Source: Methanomassiliicoccales archaeon (GTDB lineage: Archaea; Thermoplasmatota; Thermoplasmata; Methanomassiliicoccales; JACIVX01). From it: a stretch of 16,568 bases of DNA. The stretch spans positions 1-16,568 of the forward strand of contig JAJRAH010000006.1 of the NCBI GenBank assembly GCA_028679985.1, in the 5' to 3' direction. Position numbers and translations under genes: made by a program. Below are positions 7,201-14,475 of this stretch, piece by piece. Below the pieces are notes generated by a model, which saw only the letters and a program-made list of their open reading frames with translations, was not told the origin of the DNA and searched no databases. Every line of letters starts with the position of its first letter. Within the stretch, counting starts at the first letter, position 1.

Positions 7201-9177
7201 TCAGGATCGCCCTAGGTTCGGTTTGCCGGTAGCCGTTGCTCTGACCTCGACCCAGTTGAGGAACCTCATCTCCTTCCCATATCCGTCGCTGAATCTGCGT
7301 TCGAACACTTCGACCTTGACCCTGATTTCCTCGCCCCCGGAAGCTTCGACCCTTTCTCGCGCCGATCTCTCCGCAGAAGTCCTGGCTGAAGTCAACGCCT
7401 CTTCCACATGCGAGTACTCGATGGGGGTCGTGCCTGAAGCGAAGACGATATACTTCATCTCCTTGGGATAGACCTTAACGGATACCGACTCGGAGACAAG
7501 GCTACACACGGCACCGACCGCGTTCCCAACGTCGTAGTTGTCGGGTATGATAATCTCTATCTGCATGCGCTCATGGAGCGGTGCGACCAGTGCCTTGGCC
7601 GGAGCGCCTATTCCGACCAGGGGCCTATCGAGCTTCACACTGATCTCCATTCCCTTGAACCTCTTCTCTCCTGCGCTCGCCTCGAGAAGACGGTCGAGGG
7701 CTTCGGAATGGGATATGCTTCCCACCTCGTCGAGGATGATCTTGCTCAGAATCTCCTCGCCCACACGTGTCACGACCCGCTCCATCACCTTCTGCACAAA
7801 CTCGGCCACAGGCATGTCGGATTTCTGCGCGATTATTTCTGCGCCGATTCGCGAGGATTCGACATCGCCGAGGGAGCACGAACCGAGGATCCGCATGACG
7901 TCCGTCGGCGTGAATCCAGTCTGGAGGACGTAGCCATGCGACTTGAGCGAATGGAGGACATCGTTCGTCAGAACCACATCGCTCACACCGTCCATGACCT
8001 CATACAAAGTTGAAGGTCCTGAGGAGTGAAGGTATCGGAGGACCTTCCTCTCATTGTCCGTGAGAGCCGCTGATTCGCTTCTGGACGCGACGAACAGGCC
8101 GATGTCCGAAGAGACCCGCATCTTCTCGTTGAAAGAAGGGCTCATAAGGGAAGCCATCGCGAGAGGAATAACCCTCTCCGGTCCGATGCGGATTTCCCCC
8201 TTGCTGTCAAGATGGACGATCGAGTCCCCGCCGAGTCCGGCAGTCCAAATGTCGATCGCCTTGACCCTGGTCCTCCAACCTCCCACCATCGCCCCCTCAT
8301 TGTTCAGCCGTGGGAATCCTCTGTCCATGAACGCGATGTCGGTCGACGTCCCCCCGATATCGAGGACGATGGAATGGTCGAGGCCGGCCAACACACTCCC
8401 TCCGACCAAGCTCGCTGCCGGCCCCGAGAGGATCGTCTCGATCGGCCTCTCTCTTGCCGCATCGAGCGACATGAGGCCGCCGTCGCCTTTGAATACCATC
8501 ACTCGCGCCTCGATCCCCTTCGATCTCAAAGACCGCTCCGCAGCCATCATCAGGTCGCCCATGACCGGAATCAACCTCGCGTTGAGCACGGCGGTGACCG
8601 TTCTCTCCCTTATGCCAAGGTCCCCGGTGAGAGTGTGGCCGAGTATGACCGGGATCGACGTCCTCTCCGAAAGCATTCGTTTCACGCGCAGTTCGTGCGT
8701 CGGATTGCATATGCTGAATATCCCGGAAACGACGACCGCGTCGACCCCGACGATGACCCGTTCGACTGCCTCGGTGACCTCCTTCTCGTCGATCGGCTCC
8801 ATTTGGCTCCCGACTGAGTCGTAGCTCCCCCGAACGAATTCGGTCTTGTCGCACGGAAGCACCCAATCATCATGAGGTTTCCATCCGATTCCGATCAAGC
8901 CAACCTTCCCGCCCTTGCCCTGCAATATCGAGTTCGTGGCGATTGTCGTGGACATGCCCACGAGCTTGATATCATCCGGCCTGCAGACCCCCATTCGGAG
9001 CACGCACTCCACCGCCTCGTCGATCCCTTCCGAGAGGTCGTGGTAAGTAGTAGGCGCCTTCGCCTTGGCGAGCACTTGATGAGTGTCCATGTCGACGACG
9101 GCAGCATCGGTGTAGGTCCCTCCGGTGTCGATTCCCAGTCCAATCCGGTTTCCATTCGTACGGTTGAGCGAATTCAT
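7201..9177 (-). CDS. Hydantoinase/oxoprolinase-family (HyuA-like) ATPase
   Basis: The 658-residue protein belongs to the HyuA/OplA group of ASKHA ATPases, which open cyclic amides using ATP; many members near corrinoid genes have no tested substrate. It shows the N-terminal phosphate motif GLGIDTGGTYTDAAVVD (13-29), STTIATNSILQGKGGKVGLI (76-95), SGIFSICNPTHELR (151-164), SGPAAS (251-256) and the second phosphate motif DIGGTSTDIA (273-282). Residues of about 375-440 look like a winged-helix segment (LTDNERKVLRYLHSSGPSTLYEVM... LHSLKSHGYVLQTGFTPTD). No HyuB partner is present. The start is ATG 9177, with no strong ribosome site. It lies between the corrinoid protein and the MtbA-like gene. Possible roles are hydrolysis of an N-methylated ring that supplies methyl groups, or a second corrinoid-handling ATPase; neither is shown by the sequence. 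Confidence 0.87.
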   Translation of the reverse strand: MNSLNRTNGNRIGLGIDTGGTYTDAAVVDMDTHQVLAKAKAPTTYHDLSEGIDEAVECVLRMGVCRPDDIKLVGMSTTIATNSILQGKGGKVGLIGIGWKPHDDWVLPCDKTEFVRGSYDSVGSQMEPIDEKEVTEAVERVIVGVDAVVVSGIFSICNPTHELRVKRMLSERTSIPVILGHTLTGDLGIRERTVTAVLNARLIPVMGDLMMAAERSLRSKGIEARVMVFKGDGGLMSLDAARERPIETILSGPAASLVGGSVLAGLDHSIVLDIGGTSTDIAFMDRGFPRLNNEGAMVGGWRTRVKAIDIWTAGLGGDSIVHLDSKGEIRIGPERVIPLAMASLMSPSFNEKMRVSSDIGLFVASRSESAALTDNERKVLRYLHSSGPSTLYEVMDGVSDVVLTNDVLHSLKSHGYVLQTGFTPTDVMRILGSCSLGDVESSRIGAEIIAQKSDMPVAEFVQKVMERVVTRVGEEILSKIILDEVGSISHSEALDRLLEASAGEKRFKGMEISVKLDRPLVGIGAPAKALVAPLHERMQIEIIIPDNYDVGNAVGAVCSLVSESVSVKVYPKEMKYIVFASGTTPIEYSHVEEALTSARTSAERSARERVEASGGEEIRVKVEVFERRFSDGYGKEMRFLNWVEVRATATGKPNLGRS

Positions 9178-9222
9178 CTCAGCACGCGATCCCGATCACT
9201 GCAACTCGGACTAAAAGGAGCG

Positions 9223-9262
9223 TAAAAGATAAAAATATGTCTGGCGAGAGCGACGCTCTCGC
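9223..9262 (-). terminator. Perfect hairpin plus T-rich tract after the corrinoid gene
   Basis: The arms GCGAGAGCG (9244-9252) and CGCTCTCGC (9254-9262) are perfectly complementary over 9 bp around a single base; in RNA a 7-bp stem with a 5-base loop is realistic. On the minus strand a T-rich stretch (TATTTTTATCTTTTA, 9223-9237) follows a few bases later. This fits a terminator ten bases after the corrinoid protein stop. The same AT block lies about 50 bases before hyuA and could double as its TATA box. Confidence 0.72.
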
Positions 9263-9272
9263 AATAAAGGAT

Positions 9273-9914
9273 TTACTTCTTCAGAAGATTCGCAGCGATC
9301 TTGACCGCTTCGATTGCGTCGTATCCCCATGCGTCCGCACCGATCTGCGCCGCGAACTCCTTCGAGGTAGCTCCGCCACCGATCATCGTCTTGACCGGAC
9401 CCTTGAGGTTCTTTTCAGCCAACATCTTCTCGAGCTCCCTCATTCCCGCAAGGGTTGGAGTCATGAGAGTGGATGTGGCAAGTATGTTGGCTTTCTCGGC
9501 CTCGACCTTTTCGATGTATTTCTTCAGCGGAACGTCGCGACCCATATCGAATATCTGCAGTCCAGCGCCTGTCAGCATCGCCTTGACGATGTTCTTTCCG
9601 ATATCGTGGACATCTCCCTCGACGACACCGATCACGATCCTCCCGGATGCACCCGCTTCCCCGACCTTCAATTTCGGAAGTACGATATCGAGGGCTGCGT
9701 ACATTGTCTGGGCCGACAGCAAAACTTGTGGCAGATAGTACTCCTTCTTCTCGTACTTCTGACCGACGACCTCCATGCCCTTGCTCAGGCCATCGAAGAT
9801 AATCGTCTGTGCTGTGATTCCCGCACCCAGAGCCTGTTCCGCTAGCGGCTTGGCCTCCTTGATCTTTCCTTTCACAACGACCTCAGCTAGCTTTTCAAGA
9901 ATCTGCTCGCTCAT
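9273..9914 (-). CDS. Methyltransferase corrinoid protein (MtbC/MttC/MtmC-like)
   Basis: The 213-residue protein carries the cobamide that shuttles methyl groups. Its N-terminal four-helix cap domain (about 1-85, with LSKGMEVVGQKYEKKEYYLPQVLLSA) is followed by a Rossmann-like B12 domain. The base-off/His-on motif DVHDIG puts the cobalt ligand at H103, with STLMT (148-152) and GGGAT (179-183) completing the pocket. I start at ATG 9914 because GGAGGG lies eight bases before it; an in-frame TTG at 9932 would add six residues without support. The dimethylamine, trimethylamine and monomethylamine corrinoid proteins are too similar to separate by eye, and no MtbB, MttB or MtmB gene is next to it. 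RamA is its likely activator. A strong hairpin terminator follows. Confidence 0.93.
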   Translation of the reverse strand: MSEQILEKLAEVVVKGKIKEAKPLAEQALGAGITAQTIIFDGLSKGMEVVGQKYEKKEYYLPQVLLSAQTMYAALDIVLPKLKVGEAGASGRIVIGVVEGDVHDIGKNIVKAMLTGAGLQIFDMGRDVPLKKYIEKVEAEKANILATSTLMTPTLAGMRELEKMLAEKNLKGPVKTMIGGGATSKEFAAQIGADAWGYDAIEAVKIAANLLKK

Positions 9915-9934
9915 GCTATGCTCCCTCCTCAAAG

Positions 9935-9976
9935 CAAACTATTGTTGTTTGGATTAAAATCAAGGATAATAAACCC
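9935..9976 (-). promoter_or_regulatory. Promoter region of the corrinoid protein gene
   Basis: Two AT-rich candidates read on the minus strand as GATTTTAATCC (about 9951-9961) and GGTTTATTATC (about 9965-9975). Between these and the ribosome site is a dyad, CAAAC (9935-9939) and GTTTG (9947-9951) around seven bases, which could be an operator. Only the layout supports this. Confidence 0.35.
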
Positions 9977-9981
9977 TTTTA

Positions 9982-10000
9982 TGGATGGATGAACCATCCA
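9982..10000 (-). terminator. Hairpin after the radical SAM gene
   Basis: TGGATGG (9982-9988) and CCATCCA (9994-10000) form a perfect 7-bp stem with a 5-base loop, 12 bases past the stop at 10013. No good T-tract follows on the minus strand, so termination is possible but not firm. Confidence 0.4.
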
Positions 10001-10012
10001 ATCGGCCTCTAA

Positions 10013-11125
10013 CTATCGTGCGCATTTCCTAATCTGGCCCGATACGACAGGAATGTGCTCCCCACATCGCGCACAAGCATTGTCCCGCAGCATGATCTCG
10101 ACATCGGAGAATGTCGGGCAGAACCTGCTGACCTCGGTCTTCTTGACGCAGACCTTGTCTGTGACCTCCTGACTGGCGCGCTTGATCAGCAGCTCGCCGC
10201 ATTTCGGACAGTAGGTGTTCTGGCGGTCTTCTCCGACGACGCCGGCGTAGTACGGGAATCTTACCCCCACCGACTTTGCGATGTCGTAGGCTTCCTTCAG
10301 CTTCTCGATAGTCTGAGCGGGGAGGTTTGCAAGCTTGTAGAATGGACGGAATCTGAAGAAGTGAACAGGGGTATCGGCGGTCATCTCATCGACCACCCAC
10401 TCGCAGAATCTCCGGACCACCTCTCTGGAATCGTTGAGGCCGGGTATGAGCAGATACGTCAGTTCCACGTGTACGCCCAGAGTCTTCGCGACCGTGCATG
10501 TCTCGAGGACCGGTTCGAGCCTGGCGTTGCAGTTTTTCTTGTAGAATTCCTCAGTAAAGCCTTTGACGTCGACGTTCATGACCTGCGTGCATCTCAGTAG
10601 CTCTTCCCTCGCTCCATCCCCGATGAAGCCATTAGTGTTGAGCAGAGAGAACAAACCTTTTCGATTCGCTTCCTTGGCGGTGTCCAGAATAAACTCTGCC
10701 CATACAATCGGTTCGTTGAACGTCCACCCGATTCCCTGAACGCATTTCTCGACCGCAAGCTGGACGACCTCTTCCGGCCTCATGTCGTTGCAGGGGAGAT
10801 CCTCCCCCTTCGATCGTGCCAGGTTGTAGTTCTGGCAGTTCAGACAATCCATGTTGCAGCCGAAGGTCCCCAGAGACAGCAATCTGGCGCCTGGACGGTA
10901 GTGGAAGATCGGTTTTTTCTCGATTGGATCCACTGTCGAAGCGCAAACCCTGCCGTAATTCGTTGAGCATAACTTCCCAGATTCGTTCCGACGAACTCCG
11001 CACAGGCCAGAAGCGCCATCGGACAAGATACATCTGTGAGGACAGAGATCGCATCGGATCCTCGATCCCTCCTCATGCCACCAACGGGCAGTAACGCATC
11101 CAGATGTAGGGTCCGTGTGGTTCAA
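10013..11125 (-). CDS. amrS: AmmeMemoRadiSam-type radical SAM enzyme
   Basis: The 370-residue protein matches the AmrS/PflA-activase-like group (COG1180). Its radical SAM motif is C90-x3-C94-x2-C97 (TFGCNMDCLNCQN). An N-terminal cysteine cluster (C25, C28, C32, C42) precedes it, and two knuckles at the C-terminus (YCPKCGELL, CARCGEH) suggest a zinc ribbon. GWTFNEP, LNTNGFI, DVKGFTEEFY and YLLIPGLNDS are typical of the group. The partner genes that name the system (AMMECR1 and Memo) are not in the window, and no reaction has been settled for the family to my knowledge. The start is TTG 11125, overlapping the upstream small gene's stop as TTGA (11122-11125), with GAGGATG a few bases before. Translation is therefore probably coupled to the rubredoxin-like protein. 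Confidence 0.9.
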   Translation of the reverse strand: MNHTDPTSGCVTARWWHEEGSRIRCDLCPHRCILSDGASGLCGVRRNESGKLCSTNYGRVCASTVDPIEKKPIFHYRPGARLLSLGTFGCNMDCLNCQNYNLARSKGEDLPCNDMRPEEVVQLAVEKCVQGIGWTFNEPIVWAEFILDTAKEANRKGLFSLLNTNGFIGDGAREELLRCTQVMNVDVKGFTEEFYKKNCNARLEPVLETCTVAKTLGVHVELTYLLIPGLNDSREVVRRFCEWVVDEMTADTPVHFFRFRPFYKLANLPAQTIEKLKEAYDIAKSVGVRFPYYAGVVGEDRQNTYCPKCGELLIKRASQEVTDKVCVKKTEVSRFCPTFSDVEIMLRDNACARCGEHIPVVSGQIRKCAR

Positions 11126-11223
11126 TAGTCATCCTCTTCGAACTGCGAGGCCCCACAAGCGGGACACTTATCCTGGTTCTTCTCGAGAACATACCCACAT
11201 ACGATGCATTCTGGCAATCTCAT
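11122..11223 (-). CDS. Tiny rubredoxin-like two-knuckle protein (33 aa)
   Basis: From ATG 11223 a 33-residue frame reads MRLPECIVCGYVLEKNQ, then DKCPACGASQFEEDDY, then stop. C6, C9, C20 and C23 form two CxxC knuckles in the CxxCGY and CPxCGA style of rubredoxins and of the C-terminal domain of rubrerythrin. The gap between the knuckles is only ten residues, so it is a minimal form. It should bind one iron or zinc and could pass electrons. Its last four bases overlap the TTG start of the radical SAM gene, so it is the first gene of that unit. A TATA-like TCTATTAATC lies about 30 bases upstream. I am confident that it is real, because the cysteine pattern and the overlap agree. Confidence 0.8.
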   Translation of the reverse strand: MRLPECIVCGYVLEKNQDKCPACGASQFEEDDY

Positions 11224-11250
11224 CCCTCATCTCGTATTATGGCCTAGTGA

Positions 11251-11263
11251 CGATTAATAGATT
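11251..11263 (-). promoter_or_regulatory. TATA-like element of the rubredoxin-amrS unit
   Basis: Read on the minus strand as AATCTATTAATCG, centred about 33 bases before ATG 11223. It implies a very short leader. Confidence 0.45.
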
Positions 11264-11347
11264 TCCTCGGTCTTCGGAAGTGCGGAACCTGACATTTGAG
11301 GAACAATCCACCATATGTATCGAAAGCAGTCGCGTCGCGAAGGCGTG

Positions 11348-12076
11348 TCAGATCCTGAAACCACCCAACATAGGAATCGATCCGAGATTCAGGATTCCAA
11401 TCTCACTGCATCCATAGACGCTCGTGGCAGAGACATCGCACCCAGTCAGGATCGGAGAAAGGAAGTCCGATGTCGCCGCTCTCGTGACGTCGGTGCCGGC
11501 TGCGAGGGGGCTGAATGCCGGAAGAACCAAGACCTCGTCGTCTCTGAAGTGAACGAAAGCGGGAAGACGTATCGCGGCCCCGACGCGATCGACGATCTTC
11601 ACTGACGGATGTTCGTGGGCGATGACGAGGGGGCGGGCGGCGCATTCCGTATGGCCGTGGAGAAAGGTCAGCCCTCCAATGCGCGCTTTGTCGACCAGGC
11701 GAATCTTCATCTTCGAAGCAATGTTCTTCAGGTAGTTGTCGTGGTTTCCCCTGACCAACAACACCTTGGCGTTCTCGCGCAGGAGATCGAGGATCGACTT
11801 CACGTCGCTCCACTCCTGCCCGAGGTTCTTGCTGAACTCGTGCTTGAGATCCCCTACGATCAGCACCGTCTCGGGGTCGTACTTCTCAAGGATCCTGACG
11901 ATGCCTTCCCGCATGGTCGCTGTCTGCAAGCGAGGGAGATGCAGTCCTTCCTCCTCCAGGGCAGCTTCGTATCCAATGTGGAGATCCGCAAAGGCCACGA
12001 GTCCCTGATCCCTCATATGCACACACAGTTCGTTGGAAATACTGATGCCCGGCAGGACTTCGAGAGAGCTAGTCAC
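11348..12076 (-). CDS. Metallophosphoesterase (COG1407-like)
   Basis: The 242-residue protein has the calcineurin-type two-metal motifs in order: D31-x-H33 (ADLHIGYE), G75-D76 (VGDLKHEF), G110-N-H112-D (RGNHDNY), H140-G-H142, and AHEHPS (H154, H156). This spacing and the LHIGYE context fit the archaeal ICC-like group, which is related to the bacterial phosphoesterase found beside DNA ligase. The start is GTG 12076; the ATG ten bases further upstream is in another frame and soon hits a stop. It is divergent from the nuclease pair, with about 165 bp to the preferred start at 12242, so a shared promoter region is possible. It may act on a nucleic-acid end or a cyclic nucleotide; the sequence does not say which. 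Confidence 0.88.
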   Translation of the reverse strand: MTSSLEVLPGISISNELCVHMRDQGLVAFADLHIGYEAALEEEGLHLPRLQTATMREGIVRILEKYDPETVLIVGDLKHEFSKNLGQEWSDVKSILDLLRENAKVLLVRGNHDNYLKNIASKMKIRLVDKARIGGLTFLHGHTECAARPLVIAHEHPSVKIVDRVGAAIRLPAFVHFRDDEVLVLPAFSPLAAGTDVTRAATSDFLSPILTGCDVSATSVYGCSEIGILNLGSIPMLGGFRI

Positions 12077-12241
12077 GAGTCATATCACCGCGTAGCGATC
12101 GAACAGTCGTGAACGACTATTCTAAACCTGCGGTCGAAAGGAGGCCTCACACCCGTGCAGTTCAGCGATCGAGCAATCCATGGACCACTTTCGCAAGACC
12201 CTCCAAAACCGCTATCATTGTGGTCGCAGATGCGGAATCAG

Positions 12242-13000
12242 ATGATCCGCAGGACCTTTCTGATACTCCCTACTGTGGGAGAGAGCACGGAACGGAGTCT
12301 ATGGAGAAGGGGCGTGAATTCATGGGACGACTTCTTGTACTCGGGTTCGATCGGCGGATTCTCTCGAGAAAGGAAGGAGAGGCTGGACTCACTGGTAGAG
12401 GAAGCATCCACCTTCATGAAGAAAGGGCAGACCCAATACTTCATTAGGATTCTTCCCGGCGGAGAACACTGGAGACTGTACGATGATGTAGAGAGCGAAG
12501 TCGCCTATCTTGACATCGAGACGGACGGTCTAAGCTCCGATTCGACGGTCACCGTCGTCGGTATCCATAGAGGGGGACGAACGCGGACTCTTGTCCGCGG
12601 TCAAGACCTGACAAGTCGAAACCTGGCCTCGGAGCTCAGGGACTGCAAGATGCTCGTAACCTTCAACGGAGGATCGTTCGACTTGCCCATACTTCATTAT
12701 CATTTTCCGTTCGCGATACCTTCCGTTCCTCACATGGACCTGAGGCACGCTTGCAGAAGGATCGGTTTGACAGGGGGCTTGAAGCAAGTCGAGCGCTCGA
12801 TAGGCATAACGCGGGCGAGGGAGGTCGAGTACGTGACAGGCGAACAGGCCGTCTACCTGTGGAAACTATGGACAGAGAAGGGAAAGAGAAACGCACTGAC
12901 CCTTCTCAGAAGATACAATGAAGAGGACACACGCAATCTAGAGACCATCGCGAAGCACGCCTGCTGCGTTCTCGAGAGGAGACTGCTAGGCGGGGGATGA
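12242..13000 (+). CDS. RNase H-like (DEDD, COG3359/YprB-type) exonuclease
   Basis: The 252-residue product starts with a helix-hairpin-helix-like piece (MIRRTFLILPTVGESTERSLWRRGVNSWDDFL) and continues into a DEDD nuclease domain: D91-x-E93 (YLDIETDGL), D147 (FNGGSFDLPIL) and D229 (YNEEDTRNL). It is predicted to degrade DNA or RNA from an end. The frame is open back to GTG 12155, but those 29 residues look unlike the family. ATG 12242 gives the typical beginning, and a weak TATA-like GCTATCATT lies about 27 bases before it, so the message may be leaderless. ATG 12230 is an alternative. Its stop overlaps the DHH gene start as ATGA. Confidence 0.85.
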   Translation: MIRRTFLILPTVGESTERSLWRRGVNSWDDFLYSGSIGGFSRERKERLDSLVEEASTFMKKGQTQYFIRILPGGEHWRLYDDVESEVAYLDIETDGLSSDSTVTVVGIHRGGRTRTLVRGQDLTSRNLASELRDCKMLVTFNGGSFDLPILHYHFPFAIPSVPHMDLRHACRRIGLTGGLKQVERSIGITRAREVEYVTGEQAVYLWKLWTEKGKRNALTLLRRYNEEDTRNLETIAKHACCVLERRLLGGG

Positions 13001-14475
13001 TGGAGCGAGTTGGGATGCATTATTCCGAGAGACATCAGGACCTGAAAGGATTCGAAGACGCGGTGAAGGATGTCGCGGACACTGTCCTCTCCTCGTCGCA
13101 TGTCACGATCGTCGGTCACGTAGACGCCGACGGGATCAGCGGTGCCTCGATCGCCTCGATCGCCCTCGAGAGAGCGGGAATCCCCTATGATATCAGATTC
13201 ATAAAGAAGCTCGACGACGCCGAGATCGCAGCGATAAATACCAGAAGATCTGACACCTCATGGCTCGTGGACCTCGGAAGCGGATCGTACTCGAAATTCA
13301 CGGCCGACCGTGTCTGCGTTTCGGACCATCACCTTCCGGAGAAGGATGCGAAGGCAAAGGGAAGGTCAGGTCAGGCTGACTTGCTCAGCTACGCTGAGCA
13401 CCACGCGAATCCTCACATCTTCGGCATCGACGGATCGACAGAGATAAGCGGGGCGGGCGTCGCGTACCTCGTCGCGAAGGCGATTGACGCGAGGAACGTT
13501 GACATGGCGCCGATCGCCGTCGTCGGAGCGGTCGGAGATTTCCAGGACTCGGCAGAATGCAGACTCAAGGGACTGAATAGGCAGGTGCTTGAGGATGCTG
13601 TCGAGGAAGGCAAGATGGCGGCTATCAAGGATCTCAGGGTTTTCGGAAGAGAGACAAGACCAGTCGCGAAGATGTTACAGTTCTCGACCGACCCCTTGCT
13701 GCCAGGTCTGACAAACGACGCGGTCGCGTGCCAGAGATTCCTTATGGATCTGGGAGTACCGCTGACGGAGGGTGAAAAGTGGAGATGTTGGGTCGATCTC
13801 ACTGAAGTGGAGAAGAGGAGCGTTGCGAGCGCCGTCTGCGAGCATCTTCTGAAGTCCGGCAGCGGTCACTGGGCCTGCAAGAGACTGATCGGTGAGGTCT
13901 ACGTCTTGAAGCAGGAGAGATTTGGCACGGAGCTCCACGATGCGAAGGAGTATTCGACCCTCCTGAATGCTTGCGGCAGATACGGCGAGGGGATGGTCGG
14001 CTTGAGAATCTGCGCCGGGGACAGAGGGGAGATGCTGGAGAAGGGACTGAACCTTCAGCGCAACCACAGGGGGAATCTAGCCGATGCTGTCGGCCTCGTC
14101 AAGGATCTGGGAGTGGAGAGGGGAAGGTTCCTTCAGCACTTCCATGGCAGGACCGAGATTCTGGACAGCATCGTCGGCATAGTGGCCGGCATGGTACTCG
14201 GCTCGGGAGAGGTTCCGTCCGACGTGCCGATCGTTGCATTCGCCTACTCGGAGGATGAGAAGGTGAAGGTGTCCGCGAGGGCCACAAGAGAGCTGGTCCA
14301 GAAAGGCATCGACCTTGCAGTAGCAGTGAAGGCGGCCTCGGAGAAAGTCGGCGGGACCGGAGGAGGGCACAATATCGCTGCTGGCGCTACGATATCGATC
14401 GGAAGGGAAGGGGCGTTCCTCGAAGAGATGGAGAAACTGATCGAAACGCAGCTGTCTGGCAACATCAACGCATGA
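12997..14475 (+). CDS. RecJ-like DHH/DHHA1-family nuclease or phosphoesterase
   Basis: The 492-residue protein shows the DHH catalytic motifs H41-V-D43-A-D45 (GHVDADGISG), D92 (WLVDLGS) and D110-H111-H112 (VSDHHLP), and the C-terminal DHHA1 nucleotide-binding motif GGTGGGHNIAAGA from residue 452. Archaeal members include the GINS-associated 5'-3' exonuclease (GAN) and other RecJ homologues; which subgroup this one belongs to cannot be told by eye. ATG 12997 overlaps the upstream exonuclease stop by four bases (ATGA), so the two nucleases are probably made together; a G-rich stretch before it may be the ribosome site. The 3' end overlaps the end of argF on the other strand by 11 bases. Confidence 0.9.
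   Translation: MMERVGMHYSERHQDLKGFEDAVKDVADTVLSSSHVTIVGHVDADGISGASIASIALERAGIPYDIRFIKKLDDAEIAAINTRRSDTSWLVDLGSGSYSKFTADRVCVSDHHLPEKDAKAKGRSGQADLLSYAEHHANPHIFGIDGSTEISGAGVAYLVAKAIDARNVDMAPIAVVGAVGDFQDSAECRLKGLNRQVLEDAVEEGKMAAIKDLRVFGRETRPVAKMLQFSTDPLLPGLTNDAVACQRFLMDLGVPLTEGEKWRCWVDLTEVEKRSVASAVCEHLLKSGSGHWACKRLIGEVYVLKQERFGTELHDAKEYSTLLNACGRYGEGMVGLRICAGDRGEMLEKGLNLQRNHRGNLADAVGLVKDLGVERGRFLQHFHGRTEILDSIVGIVAGMVLGSGEVPSDVPIVAFAYSEDEKVKVSARATRELVQKGIDLAVAVKAASEKVGGTGGGHNIAAGATISIGREGAFLEEMEKLIETQLSGNINA

Noticed and set aside
8054..8824. 256-codon open frame opposite the HyuA-like gene
   Set aside because: Long open frames on the opposite strand are expected in this GC-rich codon usage. The product is low-complexity Ser/Arg/Pro-rich and recognises as nothing.
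12155..12241. N-terminal extension of the RNase H-like exonuclease from GTG 12155
   Set aside because: The 29 residues do not resemble the family, and ATG 12242 gives the typical start with a TATA-like box at the right distance for a leaderless message.
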